Under the pieces are notes generated by a model. It had not been told where the DNA came from. It saw only the letters and a list, made by a program, of their open reading frames with translations, and searched no databases. This document shows, in pieces, positions 1 to 10,999 of a stretch of 64,000 nucleotides of DNA (position 1 is its first letter; every line of letters begins with the position of its first letter). The DNA is taken from the NCBI GenBank assembly GCA_009760855.2, contig WPIO01000056.1:162001-226000 (forward strand). The letters run 5' to 3'. A program made the translations under genes and the position numbers. Source of the DNA: Cristatella mucedo (Eukaryota; Bryozoa; Phylactolaemata; Cristatellidae).

Positions 1-345
1 TTCGAGCACGTGGTGATGGTCGCACACTAGCATCACCTATTAGAAGAGCAAATCATTTTAATCCAGCCACACGCTTAGGGTGCCCTATGAGCAGCAGTTC
101 GGTTTTATCATTGTTTAATTTCAGGAAGTTTTCCGACATCCAGGATCGAATATCGGCAAGGCAAGCATTCAGTTTCTCAGTTGCTGCAGCGAATTCCGAC
201 GGTTTGAATCACAAATACAACTGAGTATCATCAGCATAGAAGTGATATCCTATTCCGTGGGCCTTAATGACTTTTCCCAGAGGTTGTGTATAAATGGAGA
301 ACAGCAAGGCGCCGAGTACGGACCCTTGAGCGATGGTCGCCAGAG
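1..345 (-). mobile_element. LINE A fragment at window edge
   Basis: Tracks 9990-10325 base for base with scattered changes, including the reverse of a YADDTQL coding stretch at about 205-240. Cut by the window start. Confidence 0.85.
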
Positions 346-839
346 CGAGGCATCCGTGCAGGAAGGGGCGGAGCCCGAGCTGAGCGTGTGTGTCACGTGC
401 TTTAGTCGTGTCACGTGCTTTAGTCGTGTCACCGTATTGGCATCAGCAGGCATGCATGCATGCAGCCGGAGCCAGTCATTCTTGTCATTCAAGCACTTGA
501 GTTGGGGGTGCCTATAATAGTTCAATGCTACAATGGCGGCCTTGGCTGTTGAAAACCTACCCTTTTGTTTGATGAAATTGAGTGCTGGGTGTCGGAGTAG
601 ACCGCAGCAAAAAGTTTACCAATCCTCGTGAGCATAATAATAATAATCATGATGCATGTGCACAGCAAACAAAACCTTATAGGCACTCAATGTGCTGGAA
701 AGAAAGCATATCAGTTGATTAGCGATATTATCTTGCACAATATCAGCCCCCCCCCACTAACCTAACCACATAAAGAACATGTCGACAGAGCAGGTGCAGT
801 GGAGAACACGTGAATTTTTAGCATCACTTTAAATGTCAA
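346..839. other. Intergenic, no gene seen
   Basis: Contains a duplicated 19-bp unit with CACGTG at about 390-428. The rest is unassigned sequence between LINE fragments. Confidence 0.6.
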
Positions 840-1150
840 GTCATGGCATGTCGTGTCGTCAGTCAGACGTGAGTTTCAGGCTTTGGGAACATGCAAGCTG
901 AAGGCATTGGGAGCACACGTAGGACTTGAGATTGGTTTGAGGTATAGCTAAACAATTTGAGTCAGGAGAGTGGGTGATATGATGCTTAGCCTAATTGGCG
1001 AGTAGGTCGGATAGGTAGGCTGGAGTGAGAGAATGAAGGGACCTGAAAAAATGGACAGAACCATGATGGCGATGAACTGCATGACGCGGAGCCACTGCAG
1101 ATCGATGAGAACTGATGTAATGCTGCAATTGTCATGAGCCGATTTTCCAT
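840..1150 (-). mobile_element. Degraded LINE B fragment
   Basis: Nucleotides near 985-1075 follow the copy at 46190-46370 (ATGCTTAGCC..., TCGGATAGGTAGGCTGGAG, AATGAAGGG). Diverged, no open frame. Confidence 0.7.
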
Positions 1151-1659
1151 TAATTTAAGGGATCTCGTTTAGTGTCAAGTCAATAGTGAATCCCCAAGCT
1201 TAAGAAAGCATAGGGACTGACAGCACCGAGGGTCAGTCTCTCGAGGATTCTCGCAGCTATTGGTGGCTTCGAGTCTGCAGGATTGGTGGAGCCCTCGGGG
1301 AAGCCATGCGCGAGTGCACATTTCAGATGGAGGAGCAAGAGAGTGACAGGATCTCAAAATGGATGCGTTGCTTGCATGGAGCTACATATTCGTGCATCAA
1401 GTTTAGCTGAAATAAAAAAAAGGCGTCTAATTAGTTGCGACACTAGCTTGCAATTCTTGCACTATCGGTACGACCATCGAAGGCAGTCTGACTTACGTCA
1501 GATGTATTTAGGAAACAGCTTGCACGGACAAGTACTGCTCTTGCTTTCTATATTTTCATCTGTCTGTTTCTTTTTCTGTCTCTCTCTAATAGCTAAGGAT
1601 GCATACTGCTATAGTGCTAAATAGGGATCTTCTCAGGCTCCACTTAGGCTCTTGACTAA

Positions 1660-1800
<141 letters not shown>

Positions 1801-2337
1801 TAGCAGGGCTTCCGAAGACTGCCACAAGAACTCTTATGTTTACTCCTAAATATGGCCACTAGATTGGTCTTTAAATCCTCGAAATTGAGCCACGTGCCCC
1901 TGTGCTAAAGCAGCAGCGACAGCTCACGGTTGAGCAGATGCTAGAGGTCAAGTTTAACTGGATCGACCTTTGGCTCACGGTGCTCCGGTGCTCCGGTGCT
2001 CCGGTGCACCCGCGGTGACCTTGGGCTCACCGGTCCGACCCCCCACCCCGAGTGGCTGACACTGCTGCAACGGGCATCGGTCCCTTCAGGCCCCTCTCAG
2101 GACTATGCTTTAGCTTCTATCCGTTGTTTTTATTTGTCACTGCAACTGCTGCTAGCAGATGCTCCGTCGGACCGTGCAGCCTGCCCCTGTGTAGTCATCA
2201 CCATCTCCCCTTACAGGCAGCAGCAGCAGCCTGCGGCAGCACCACGTGCCCACGATCTTTCGATCTAGCTTGCTCCTTGCTGGGTTACCACCGATGGTGA
2301 TAGGCATGCACTTGCATGGTTCGATGCACTTGCATTG

Positions 2338-2338
2338 A

Positions 2339-2409
<71 letters not shown>

Positions 2410-2461
2410 CATGCATATATATATATATATATATATGTTGCATATATATATATATATATGT

Positions 2462-2537
<76 letters not shown>

Positions 2538-2711
2538 CATATATATATATATATATGTTGCATATATATATATATATATATATGTTGCATATATATATAT
2601 ATATATGTTGCATATATATATATATGTTGCATATATTTATATATATATATATATATGTTGCATATATATATATGTTGCATATATATATATTGCATATATA
2701 TATATAGATAT

Positions 2712-2752
<41 letters not shown>

Positions 2753-2757
2753 CATAT
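2338..2757. repeat. (TA)n block with periodic TGTTGCA
   Basis: About 420 bp of TA repeats punctuated about a dozen times by ATGTTGCATATA at intervals of roughly 20-45 bp, so partly a minisatellite. Confidence 0.93.
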
Positions 2758-2761
2758 ACAA

Positions 2762-2930
2762 TTGATTTGTATAGCACCTTAAGAGAACTTCTCTAATCTC
2801 TAACCAGGCGCTTCACATATGCCTCAGAGCTCGAGCTGACGAACTCGGTCATCCAATGCATTCACCTTGACCTTGGTTGGTGAAGCCAAGCACCTTAAAC
2901 TCCTGAGCCAAACCAGGAGTTGCATGCACA
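2762..2930 (-). mobile_element. SINE I copy, diverged
   Basis: TTTGTATAGCACCTTAAGAG, AACCAGGCGCTTCACATATG, GAGCTCGAGC and CAAGCACCTTAA in reverse order relative to the copy at 4333. Abuts the (TA)n block. Confidence 0.75.
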
Positions 2931-4094
2931 CCAGGAGTTTCTGTTCGTTGCTGCCGTTTGTTGCTTCTGCTGCTGCCGTTTGTTGCTTTTGCTGCTGCTG
3001 CTGTTTGTTGCTGATCATGAGAGTCGGCTGAAGGAAGCCCTGCATGAAGTGCAGCAAGCTTAAAAGATGCACTAGGCTTGGGCAAGTGCTGGAGAAAGAT
3101 TAGCAGATGTATAGCTGCCTGCTTAAGTCAGAAACAAAAACTACTTTGAACCACTCGGGGCTTGTTTGACGTTGCTCGCTGTAATGGTTGGGTGGCTGTC
3201 ATAGGACAGCTGCTCTGCAGAAGCTGTGGCTTGGCCACCTTCTTTCGAGGAAGAAGCGGCCACTGGTGGCCATGGAGACGTGTCTGACTGGCCCGTGCGT
3301 GGCCAGGGCACGCCCGGACACGCCAGATCTAGGCCCGTCGAGTGGGCACTCAGCGATGCCGTCAGCAGAGCAGCTGCCGCCGCTACCACTGCACTCGGAA
3401 GACGGGGGGGGGGCGGCAGGCGGACGGGGGAGGGGTGAGTGGGCAGAGTACAGAGGCACGGGAGGCAGGATACGTGCACTTTTTGGCGGTCGATTAGGCT
3501 TCAGGCTTTTAGGTCGTTTGCTGCCGACTAAAAATACCTGCTAGTCGGTGACATGTGTGGCCGGCTGTCTGCTACTGCTGAGGCCCCACATCAATCTCTT
3601 AGCCAGCCGAACCGAGTGGGGTGAGAACAGAAAGGAATGCAGCACTGGCCCGGCAGTCGTTGAGGTGGTCTGAGGGGGGAGGAGGAAGTGAGGTGAGAGC
3701 AGCAGCAGCAGCTGCTGCTGCTGCACTGGCTGGCCACCACCTGGCTGTCTGCTCTGGGTCGACGAGCCCGAGCACGTGACGGCATGCCGGCAGGGCTATG
3801 GAGCAGCCGTGCCGAATTCCACAGGTGCCTGTCTTGGTCGCTTGGCCGCCTGGCTGCTTCCGGTACTCTCCTGAGAAGGAGTAGGAGTATAGATCGGCCA
3901 CCTGCTTTGCACATCAACCCGGCCAGCGCCCGTATGATGCCCGAGCTGGAGTCACCCTGTGGTGTGTGTATGGGGGTGGACAAATTCGAAATGTGTGGGT
4001 GAGCGAGAGCCTGGGTACTTGTAACTGTCGCAAGCAGCTGGACAGAGAGGTTTTCCGAAAGCCGTGCGACTTAGGTGGGGCCAGAAAGACTGAC

Positions 4095-4142
4095 AGAGAG
4101 ACAGAGAGAGGGGGAGAGAGAGAGAGACAGGCAGACAGTGAG

Positions 4143-4237
<95 letters not shown>

Positions 4238-4325
4238 CAGAGACAGACACAGAGACAGACAGGTGGAGACAGAGAGGGGAGGGATGGAGGAGAAGAGAAA
4301 CAGGGGAGGGAAAGTGAGAGACAGA
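4095..4325. repeat. (GA)n / (GACA)n microsatellite
   Basis: Pure GA core at about 4152-4222, flanked by GACAGACA and GAGACAGA variants. Abuts a SINE I head. Confidence 0.95.
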
Positions 4326-4332
4326 CGGAGAG

Positions 4333-4476
4333 ACCAAGCTGGTTTGGTCGAGCGGTTAAGGTGCTCGCCCGACCAAGGTCTGGCTGAGGTCGTAGGCTCG
4401 AGCCCCGAGGCATATACGAAGCGCCTGAATAGAGATTAAGTTCTCTTGGGGTGCTATACAAATTAATTATATATAG
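4333..4476 (+). mobile_element. SINE I (tRNA-headed), complete copy
   Basis: Pol III A box TGGTCGAGCGG at 4345-4355 and B box GGCTCGAGCCC at 4395-4405. Tail AAGCGCCTGAATAGAGATTA, AGTTCTCTTGGGGTGC, TATACAAATTAATTATATAT. It is not a functional tRNA: no complete cloverleaf can be drawn. The tail resembles the LINE B 3' end. Confidence 0.85.
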
Positions 4477-4933
4477 AGACAGGCAGAGAGACTCGGTGCG
4501 ATTCGGTCGTTCGACCATGTCACACCTGGTCCTGCACCAACGTTCCCGTGGTGCAGTGTGGACACTGTGCTGGAGCAGGAGCTATGCTGCGGCGGATCAT
4601 TTGCATGATCGTCCGTGCGCTGCTGATGCGGTTTCCGCGAACGTCAGGGAATGCAGGAGGGGGCAAGTGAGGCGGTCGTGGCGGTGGAGCTGATAGAAGC
4701 CTCCCCTGTGGCTAGGCCTGCCCACTCTTCGGCAGCCATTGTGAGAGCCCTCTCAATCTTTGCTCATCGCTCGAGGCAGAGCGGCTCTCGCCCGGCTCAA
4801 TTCATCGCTCACCTGGGGCCACCACCACTCCGCTCGGTGGCCGATGCTGGCAGTCGATGGATGGCCCGGCCTGATACATGGAGATCCGCCTGCGTCCGCT
4901 GGTGGCATTTCCGCCGGCGTTTCCCATCGACAG

Positions 4934-5132
4934 GTTCATGGCAGCAGACGTCGATGCGCCGAGACCCGAGGAGCTGCGCATGTACTATGGACGCCAGGGC
5001 AGCGATGGTGCCGACTTTCCTGTCAACTTTGTGCTGTCCACTGCCACCAAGGATTGTAACGCCAGCTGCATGCAGAGCCTGGTGGACAGCTGGCTGCAGG
5101 CCCTGCCCGCCGGCAGGACGGCCAACTGGGCG
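4934..5132 (+). CDS. SLC3A1-like exon (a)
   Basis: Acceptor CGACAG before GTTCATGG and donor GCG|GTGAGTGG. Encodes [10 protein letters not shown], then [17 protein letters not shown] and a pair of Cys residues (DCNASC), ending NWA in phase 0. One base of the first codon comes from an unseen upstream exon. Confidence 0.85.
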
Positions 5133-7383
5133 GTGAGTGGTTTCGAGGCAGCGACTCCGGCAGACGCCCGCAACTCGGGCATTCCCGCCCTGACAGCCAG
5201 CCCTGCCCGGCACGGTGGCAGCGAGCCACTTTTTTGCGCACTTGCGTTGCGCCCCGTCGTCGTCGTCGTCTCACCACCGGCGGATCGGTCGGAGCTGTGG
5301 AGGTCGGCTGAGAATCGTGTGATGGCCCCTCGCTAGGGGCTGGCCTCTGGCCTCTTGCTCGTGTCTCCGTCATTGTCGCGAGCGCCACAGTGCAAGGCCG
5401 CACGCGGGGCAGCAGCCTGCGATCGCTGGCTTTTGGTGATGACCTCGTGCGTCGGCACCCGAGCTGTCGGCATGAGGAAGGCGCCATCGGCAGCGGCTCG
5501 GAGGGGCATCTTTTCTTCCTCGGTCCCTGCGAGTCGTCGTCACAACGATGAAGCCGCTGCTCACAGGCTAGCAGGTGGCGTGCCTTCCACCATCCCTTAC
5601 TCCCCCACCCCCTCCGATTGTTCTTCCATTGGCTCGGGCATCGCCTTCCACGCAGATTGGCAACGAGAACAAGCCTCGGGTGGCGACCAGGGTCGGCGAG
5701 CAGCACGTCGACGCCATGAACATGCTGCTGCTGCTGCTGCCCGGTGCAGCGGTCTCCTACTACGGCGACGAGATCGGTCTGCCCGACCTGCCCGCCGACG
5801 TTCTGCACGGCAAGAAGAGCTTCGATCTCGTGAGTGCTCCGCCGCGCTGCTGCGCTGCCGCAGCACCGACGCCGCACCGCATCCCCTTTGTGACCTCGCG
5901 CAAGCGGTAGTAGTCGCCTGTCCTGGAAACCTTCAGAAGCAAAGCTGCTGCTGCTGTGCTGCACCCCTCTTGCCGCTGCCGCTGCCGCCGCTGAATGCCG
6001 GGCAAATTGGACGATGACTAAAAATCTCCATCGTTGGTCGACCGATGGATTACCACAATGCTCGCGGCTGCCCGAAGCAAAGCTCCATGCAGGCACCCGG
6101 AGACCTCGCATCGAGGCTGCCCGTCGGTAGCGACAGCCGAGCCTTGCCCCCCCCCCCCCCCCCCCCCCCGCACCTCGTTCGCCTGCCGCTTTGCCTTTTT
6201 ATTGTTGTTCTCGCTAGCTCCACTCTTTTCCCCATATCGCATCGCATTTTGTGACCCGAGCGCTCACTATTGGATGAGTGCGGTAGCACTACTTCCCACC
6301 TTCGCCACCACTGTGATATCTCCGCCGCCCGAAATATCTCGTGCAGGACGGCAGAGATGCGCACCGAACTCCGATGCGCTGGAACGGTAGCGCCACGGCA
6401 GGGTTCTGCCTCAGCGATCCGTGCCGCGACAGCCAGTGGTTGCCCGTCCTGCCCAGCAACAACGGCTCGTTGCCAAACGTGGAGGTGAGCGCTGCCCCCC
6501 TCCCCCAGCCGCTTCGAGCGACCTGTCGTTGCCCACTCCTCGCTGGCGAAGGAAGTACTGCCGAACTAGCGGTTTTGCTGCTAAGTCGACATGGCGTCCG
6601 AGCGATGTAGCCTTAGCTTGCGCCTTGCGCCTTCGATGCTACACGCTTGGCGCTGCGACGTGGAGCTTGCCGGAACCGCATGCCTGGCCATCGCCAGATG
6701 ATGGCGGATGAATGGCTCGACTGCAGCCGGGTTACGGCAGACCCGCACCGAACATGGTGGCTACGAGCATGACGTCAGACCCAGCAGCTCCTCCGAGTCG
6801 TGTGGCTTGCAGCCTCGGCTCTGCTGCCCTCCCTCCCCCCCCCCGACGGTGCGAGAGGAGCCGCTGAAAATTAAGCCGCTGGCTGTGGTGTTGTTTGACG
6901 ATGCAGGCTCAGCTCAAGGACTTGAACTCGCATCTGAACGTGTACAAGAACGTCAGCAGGCTGAGAAAAGAGAGGACATTCCAGATCGGCCACACAGAGT
7001 GGCACGTGACAGGCAACCCGTGCGCGCTCGCCTTCCGGCGCCACTTCGACGGTCGGCCGACGTGAGTGGCCCGGTGCTCCATTGCTCTCCTGCCCTGCCC
7101 TGCTCAGGTCCGCGAGGCGTCGCTGTGAATTATAAACTATCTATTTCCAACTTCACTCGTATCGAATTCTTGCCCGTGGGCACTCTGAAGGAGATGCTGT
7201 GCCGGGCTTTCGGCCACTTTTTAAAGCCGTGCCGACGGCGGCTCCACTAACTGGCAGGCTTTCTTTCTCCATCGAGCGAGCCAGTGCGCGTGTGGGCAAG
7301 TCAGGAAGTCAGGCTGCCTGGCAACCAGATGCTTCGTGCAGAGAAGGAAGGAAGTAGCTACAGAGAGAGAGAGAGAGACAGAC

Positions 7384-7419
<36 letters not shown>

Positions 7420-8705
7420 GCAGACAGACAGTGAGGAGGGAGAGACAGACAGACAGAGAGGAGGGAGAGAGACAGACAGTGAGAGAGACAGAGAAGAGAC
7501 GGGGAGATCGACATAGTATCGGTAGCTCACTGCTCTCAAAGTGGCCCGGGCTCTCTATCTGACCTTGACCTACGTGCTCGAGTCGAATGCTTATCTACCT
7601 ACTACTGCCTGAGTTTACGTCTTTCCCATAATTGCAAAAGCTGCAACCACTGCATGCTTCAGTCGGCGACCAGGGCCTGTATCCTCAAAAATCGAGCTTA
7701 CAGTTAGAGTGGCCGATGTAGCGCCTCCCATCCTGCTGATTATACTTTGTACCCAATCCATGGAATCCTGCATTGAATAATGATAAGGCAAATTTGATAA
7801 GGCTGTCATAAGCTGCCGTGAGTTTAACGATGTAAAGATATAAATATAAATACATAACGATAGCATTGAAAGGAAACCATAATTTGCCATCCTCGAAAGT
7901 TATTAATACTAATTACTATTATTATTTTAATGATACATTTGATATCGTGCTCTCCGAGAACTTAATCTCTTTCTAGGCGCTTTACATTCGCTGCAAAGAA
8001 AGCACGATCAAATGGTTAGTGGATGAACATCCGACATGAACGTAATATATCTCTGTCTGTAACTCTACTAAGTGACAAATGGAGAGTTTTTATAGTGCAC
8101 TCAGACCCCAAGTGGCTTTCGGTACGAATAGAGGTTAACGTACTAGTGTCTCGTCTAATCTGTCTATTGTCGACTCGCAACTTTCGCTCTGATCGTTTAC
8201 GACACGGTCGTGATGACGGGTTGCATGACTGCTAGCTGCCGTGACTTGACGATGCGATGTTTTATTTGTGACCGGGGCAGGGTTGCCATATATAAATGTA
8301 GAATACATTTGTACGGCGTCCCAAGAGAACTTAATCCCTATTCAGGTGCTTCACATAAGCCGCCGGACTCGGGCCCACGACCAAGGTCATCAGATACATT
8401 TACCTTGACCTGGGTTGAGGCGAGCATCTTAACCAGTGGGCTAGACCAGCTCAACGTGTGCTAATTCTCGTTGCAGATACCTCGTTGTCATCAACTTTTG
8501 CTCCGAAGAAATTGAGGTGAACCTGGCCAGCGACGATACGCCAGCAGACAGCAGCCGGTATCCCGTGACACTCGCTGCGAAGACCGGAGGTGTTCATGCC
8601 GACAAGCATGAGATCGGCATGTCCTACGAACTAGATAGTGTCAAGCTTGCCCCTAACCAGGGACTGGTGTTCACGTGGAACTATATCATCGACGAATTGA
8701 TTTGA
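4934..8705 (+). CDS. SLC3A1 (rBAT)/maltase-like protein, 3' five exons
   Basis: GH13 family protein related to maltases and to the SLC3 amino-acid-transporter heavy chains. Exons 4934-5132, 5656-5829, 6347-6484, 6907-7061 and 8477-8705 join in phase with GT-AG introns to give about 297 residues ending in TGA. Visible family landmarks in order: [39 protein letters not shown] then [14 protein letters not shown]; a [14 protein letters not shown] helix; and the C-terminal beta domain with YLVVINF. The 5' exons, which should hold an N-terminal membrane or signal segment and most of the barrel, were not recognised and may be left of the window. Oddity: the segment that carries the acid Glu in maltases (TEAY) reads AADV, and NHD reads NEN, so hydrolase activity is doubtful. 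Family membership is firm; heavy chain versus enzyme is inference. The protein stops where maltases stop, without the Cys-rich C-terminal extension of mammalian rBAT. Confidence 0.85.
5656..5829 (+). CDS. SLC3A1-like exon (b)
   Basis: Acceptor CCACGCAG|ATTGGC, donor CTC|GTGAGTGC, 58 codons in phase 0. Carries [11 protein letters not shown] where maltases have GNHDxxR, followed by the hydrophobic strand [11 protein letters not shown] and [10 protein letters not shown], the best family signature in this gene. Confidence 0.9.
6347..6484 (+). CDS. SLC3A1-like exon (c)
   Basis: Acceptor CTCGTGCAG|GACGGC, donor GAG|GTGAGCGC, 46 codons. Encodes [12 protein letters not shown], then AGFC, WLPV and NVE, matching the RxPMxW...AGFS...WLPV...NVE order of family members. 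Confidence 0.88.
6907..7061 (+). CDS. SLC3A1-like exon (d)
   Basis: Acceptor GATGCAG|GCTCAG, donor AC|GTGAGTGG, 155 nt ending two bases into a codon. Encodes the long helix [17 protein letters not shown] and the start of the C-terminal beta domain ([12 protein letters not shown]). Confidence 0.87.
7361..7505. repeat. (GA)n / (GACA)n microsatellite
   Basis: Mixed GAGA and GACAGACA tract within the last SLC3A1-like intron (7062-8476). Confidence 0.93.
7905..8020 (-). mobile_element. LINE B tail in SLC3A1-like last intron
   Basis: ATT-rich end, GAGAACTTAATCTCTTTCTA and GGCGCTTTACATTCGCTGCA: a clean family tail in reverse orientation. Confidence 0.82.
8030..8130 (-). mobile_element. LINE A 3' end only
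   Basis: Matches the LINE A end at 9205-9300: ATCTCTGTCTGTAACTC on the plus strand, then a short variable part, then GTGGCTTTCGGTACGAAT. Lies between a LINE B tail and a SINE I in the same intron. Confidence 0.75.
8288..8457 (-). mobile_element. SINE I copy beside a splice acceptor
   Basis: CCAAGAGAACTTAATCCCTA, GGTGCTTCACATAAGCC, GACTCGGGCCCACGACC and GCATCTTAACCAGTGGGC. The head ends about 20 nt before the acceptor of the last SLC3A1-like exon. Confidence 0.83.
8477..8705 (+). CDS. SLC3A1-like terminal exon (e)
   Basis: Acceptor CTCGTTGCAG|ATACCTC completes the split Thr codon of the previous exon. Encodes [16 protein letters not shown] and ends NYIIDELI then TGA (8703-8705). The acceptor lies about 20 nt from the head of a minus-strand SINE. 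No AATAAA was seen within about 350 nt downstream. Confidence 0.88.
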
Positions 8706-8917
8706 GCAAGCAAGCAGGACAAGGATTCGATCGGTTTCGCAGCACTTGTCTGTCGGCAAGGCCCGAATAACGTGTCCAATGCAAACCTGTTTTAGCCTTA
8801 GGCGAGTGATCTGCGTCATTTGTACCTCGCTTTTCTGGCTTAATACATGCATATTTCGAATGGCAAGCGAGGATCGCGTAAAGCGACACGTGCAGCAAAG
8901 CACCCGAGTAAGTTTGA

Positions 8918-9062
8918 ATCAAATGTCGCTGAACCGATGGCGACTTCAGCACGATGTGGCTGAACCAACGGCAGATTGTGGTATAATGTGGCTGAACCGA
9001 TGGCTATTGTGACATAATGCTGCTGAGCTTATGGTAGAATCTGGCATAATGTGGCTGATGAC
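8918..9062. repeat. About 40-bp tandem repeat
   Basis: Diverged units containing ATGTGGCTGAACCGATGG (CTGAACCAACGG, CTGAGCTTATGG), about four times. Lies 210 nt downstream of the SLC3A1-like stop, possibly in its 3' UTR. Confidence 0.75.
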
Positions 9063-9189
9063 CGTATTTATATAGCCCGTGTGCATCTGCTGTCCCTCTG
9101 GTGATATGGTTTCTTAACTCTGCCGAGTGTTGCAGAAAGCTTGCCTGGATTCGTCATTGCCATAGTTTAGAGTTGAGCCAAGTCTCGTT

Positions 9190-10590
9190 CTTTGATTCCG
9201 CAGAGAATTAATGTATCTCTGTCTGTAACTCCACAAAGCCACAAAGACTATGTAGGTGTTTTGTATAGCGCACACAGCCCAAATGGCTTTCGGTACGGAT
9301 TCGGTAGCCAACAGACTTCATTTCACGAAACAAAGAGAAGGTGGGAAGCATAGCAGAATCGTGAGAGCAGTTGAGATAGTGAGTGGCATGGAAGTAGCAG
9401 CTCATGACCGCAGGAAAGGATGAGCCATAGTCGGCAGCAGGAGAGTAGTTGTCGTTACGTAAGAATCGTGGATGTGAGTTCCACAGTGTAGGACCTTCAG
9501 AGCTAAAGCTTCTGTCGCCAACGATCTTCAAGCAAAGGAATGGAACAGCTAATTTATCGTCCATAAAGGACCTGAGGGCACGAGGAGGCTGAAACTGGTT
9601 CAACAGTTCAGTTAGGTATAGAGGAGCCAAGCCGAGGCGGACTTTGTGGGTCAGCGTAAGAACTTTTCTGTGTCCGTTGATCAACCGGCAGCCACCCTAG
9701 CTCTTTTAGCAAATAAGATGCCCGGTCAAACCGCTGGGAATTGAAAACTTGCCTTACAGCAATATTCATGGCCATTTGCAGTGGACTAGTTGCTTTTTTG
9801 ATAGCCCAGCCAAAATAGAATTACAATAATCAAGCCGAGACAAAACTTGAGGAGCTCGTTAAATTTTTTTGCAAGCCACCATGGAAGGCAGCTCATAATC
9901 TTAGATAGGGATAACACGTGATGGCTAGCTGTAGAAGCAGTCTTCTGAATGAATGCTTTTAAAACTTAGCTGTCGATAACGACACCTAAATTTTGAGCAC
10001 ATGTTGATGGTCGCACGACAGCATCGCCTATTAGAAGAGCAAAGCCTTCAAACCGAGCCGAACGCTTAGGTTGTCCTATGAGCCGCAGTTCAGTTTTATC
10101 GTCATTTATTTCATCTTCCAGAAATTTTCCGACACCCAGTGTAGAATGTCGGCAAGGCAAGCATTCAGTTTATCAGTTGCTGCAGCAGATTCAGGCGGTT
10201 TGAATGAAAAATAGAGCTGAGTATCGTCAGCATAAAAGTGATATCCTATTCTATGGGCCTTAATAACTTATCCCAGACGCTGAGTATAAATGGAGAACAG
10301 CTAGGGACCGAGGACGGACCCTTGAGGGATTCCACAGGTGACCGATCTCGTGGGTGAGACCTGACCCCCAGCACGACACGGATTGAACACGATCAGACGA
10401 GTACGATTTAAACCACGCCAGTGCCCCGTCCACCAGACCGATCGTTGTTTGCCCAAGCGTTGAAGCTAGGACATCGTGATCAATGGTATCGAAGGCAGCT
10501 GATAGGTCTAGCCTGTTGATAAGTAGTGTCAGACGAGTAAGAGATCCGAGTGGGTCCGAGCGTTGCACGTCCATCGAGAGGAAGCTGTTC
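9190..10590 (-). mobile_element. LINE A copy, RT region and 3' end
   Basis: A second non-LTR family. Minus-strand pieces: LDLSAAFDTIDHDVLAS at about 10470-10530, a YADDTQL-coding stretch near 10215-10240, INDDKTELRLIGQPKRSA, LGLAPLYLTELLNQFQPPRA and GDRSFSSEGPTLWNSHP. Frameshifts and stops are frequent. The 3' end near 9195-9300 reads GAAAGCCATTTGGGCTGTGT, then GCGCTATACAAA in element orientation. Confidence 0.87.
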
Positions 10591-10689
10591 CACCATGTTC
10601 AGCTGAGTGGTAGGTCATAGTGTCCTGCAGACAGTCCTCTAGGCAACCGGTGGCAACTCGTGTGAGAAAACCATCAAACACGTCACTGC

Positions 10690-10855
10690 GCTCGCTCGCC
10701 CCGGGGGTCTTGAACCGCGGCACGCGACTCGGATCGTGGGTTCGAATTCTGCAGCAGCCCTGATTCCCCGATTGCCACTGCCCCGCGCAGCAGTGGCAGA
10801 TGAGCTTTAAGGCCCTTATACTAATATGCAAAATGAGGCTGACCTTTGATCAGCT
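10690..10855 (+). mobile_element. SINE II-like copy
   Basis: B box GGTTCGAATTC at 10739-10749 followed by CTGCAGCAGCC, CAGTGGCAGATGAGC and TGCAAAATGAGGCTGAC, paralleling SINE II in order. The head is poorly conserved. Confidence 0.62.
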
Positions 10856-10999
10856 GACCCTCACTTCAAGGTGAACGAGTGTCTTGCACGAGTAAGCTAC
10901 ATTCGTGCACTGCCCGCCAGGAATCCCGACGTCCGTCTAGATAGGAATTGCATAGCACCGACAGAATTGAAAGAATCCCCCTCCCCCTGGGCATTAGTC

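Noticed and set aside
3188-3544. Frame considered as an upstream SLC3A1-like exon
   Set aside because: No GH13 motif in the translation; no splice pair joins it to 4934 with a recognisable sequence.
4333-4410. Possible genuine tRNA gene
   Set aside because: A and B boxes are present, but the element continues into a LINE-like tail and recurs as SINE I.
5023-6111. 362-codon minus-strand open frame
   Set aside because: Antisense to two SLC3A1-like exons and the intervening GC-rich intron; composition is Arg/Ser/Pro-rich with no domain.
6147-6170. Poly-C run (and similar G/C runs at 29356, 30877, 32838, 55446)
   Set aside because: Simple homopolymers; they could form G-quadruplexes, but nothing else marks them as functional and some may be assembly-sensitive.
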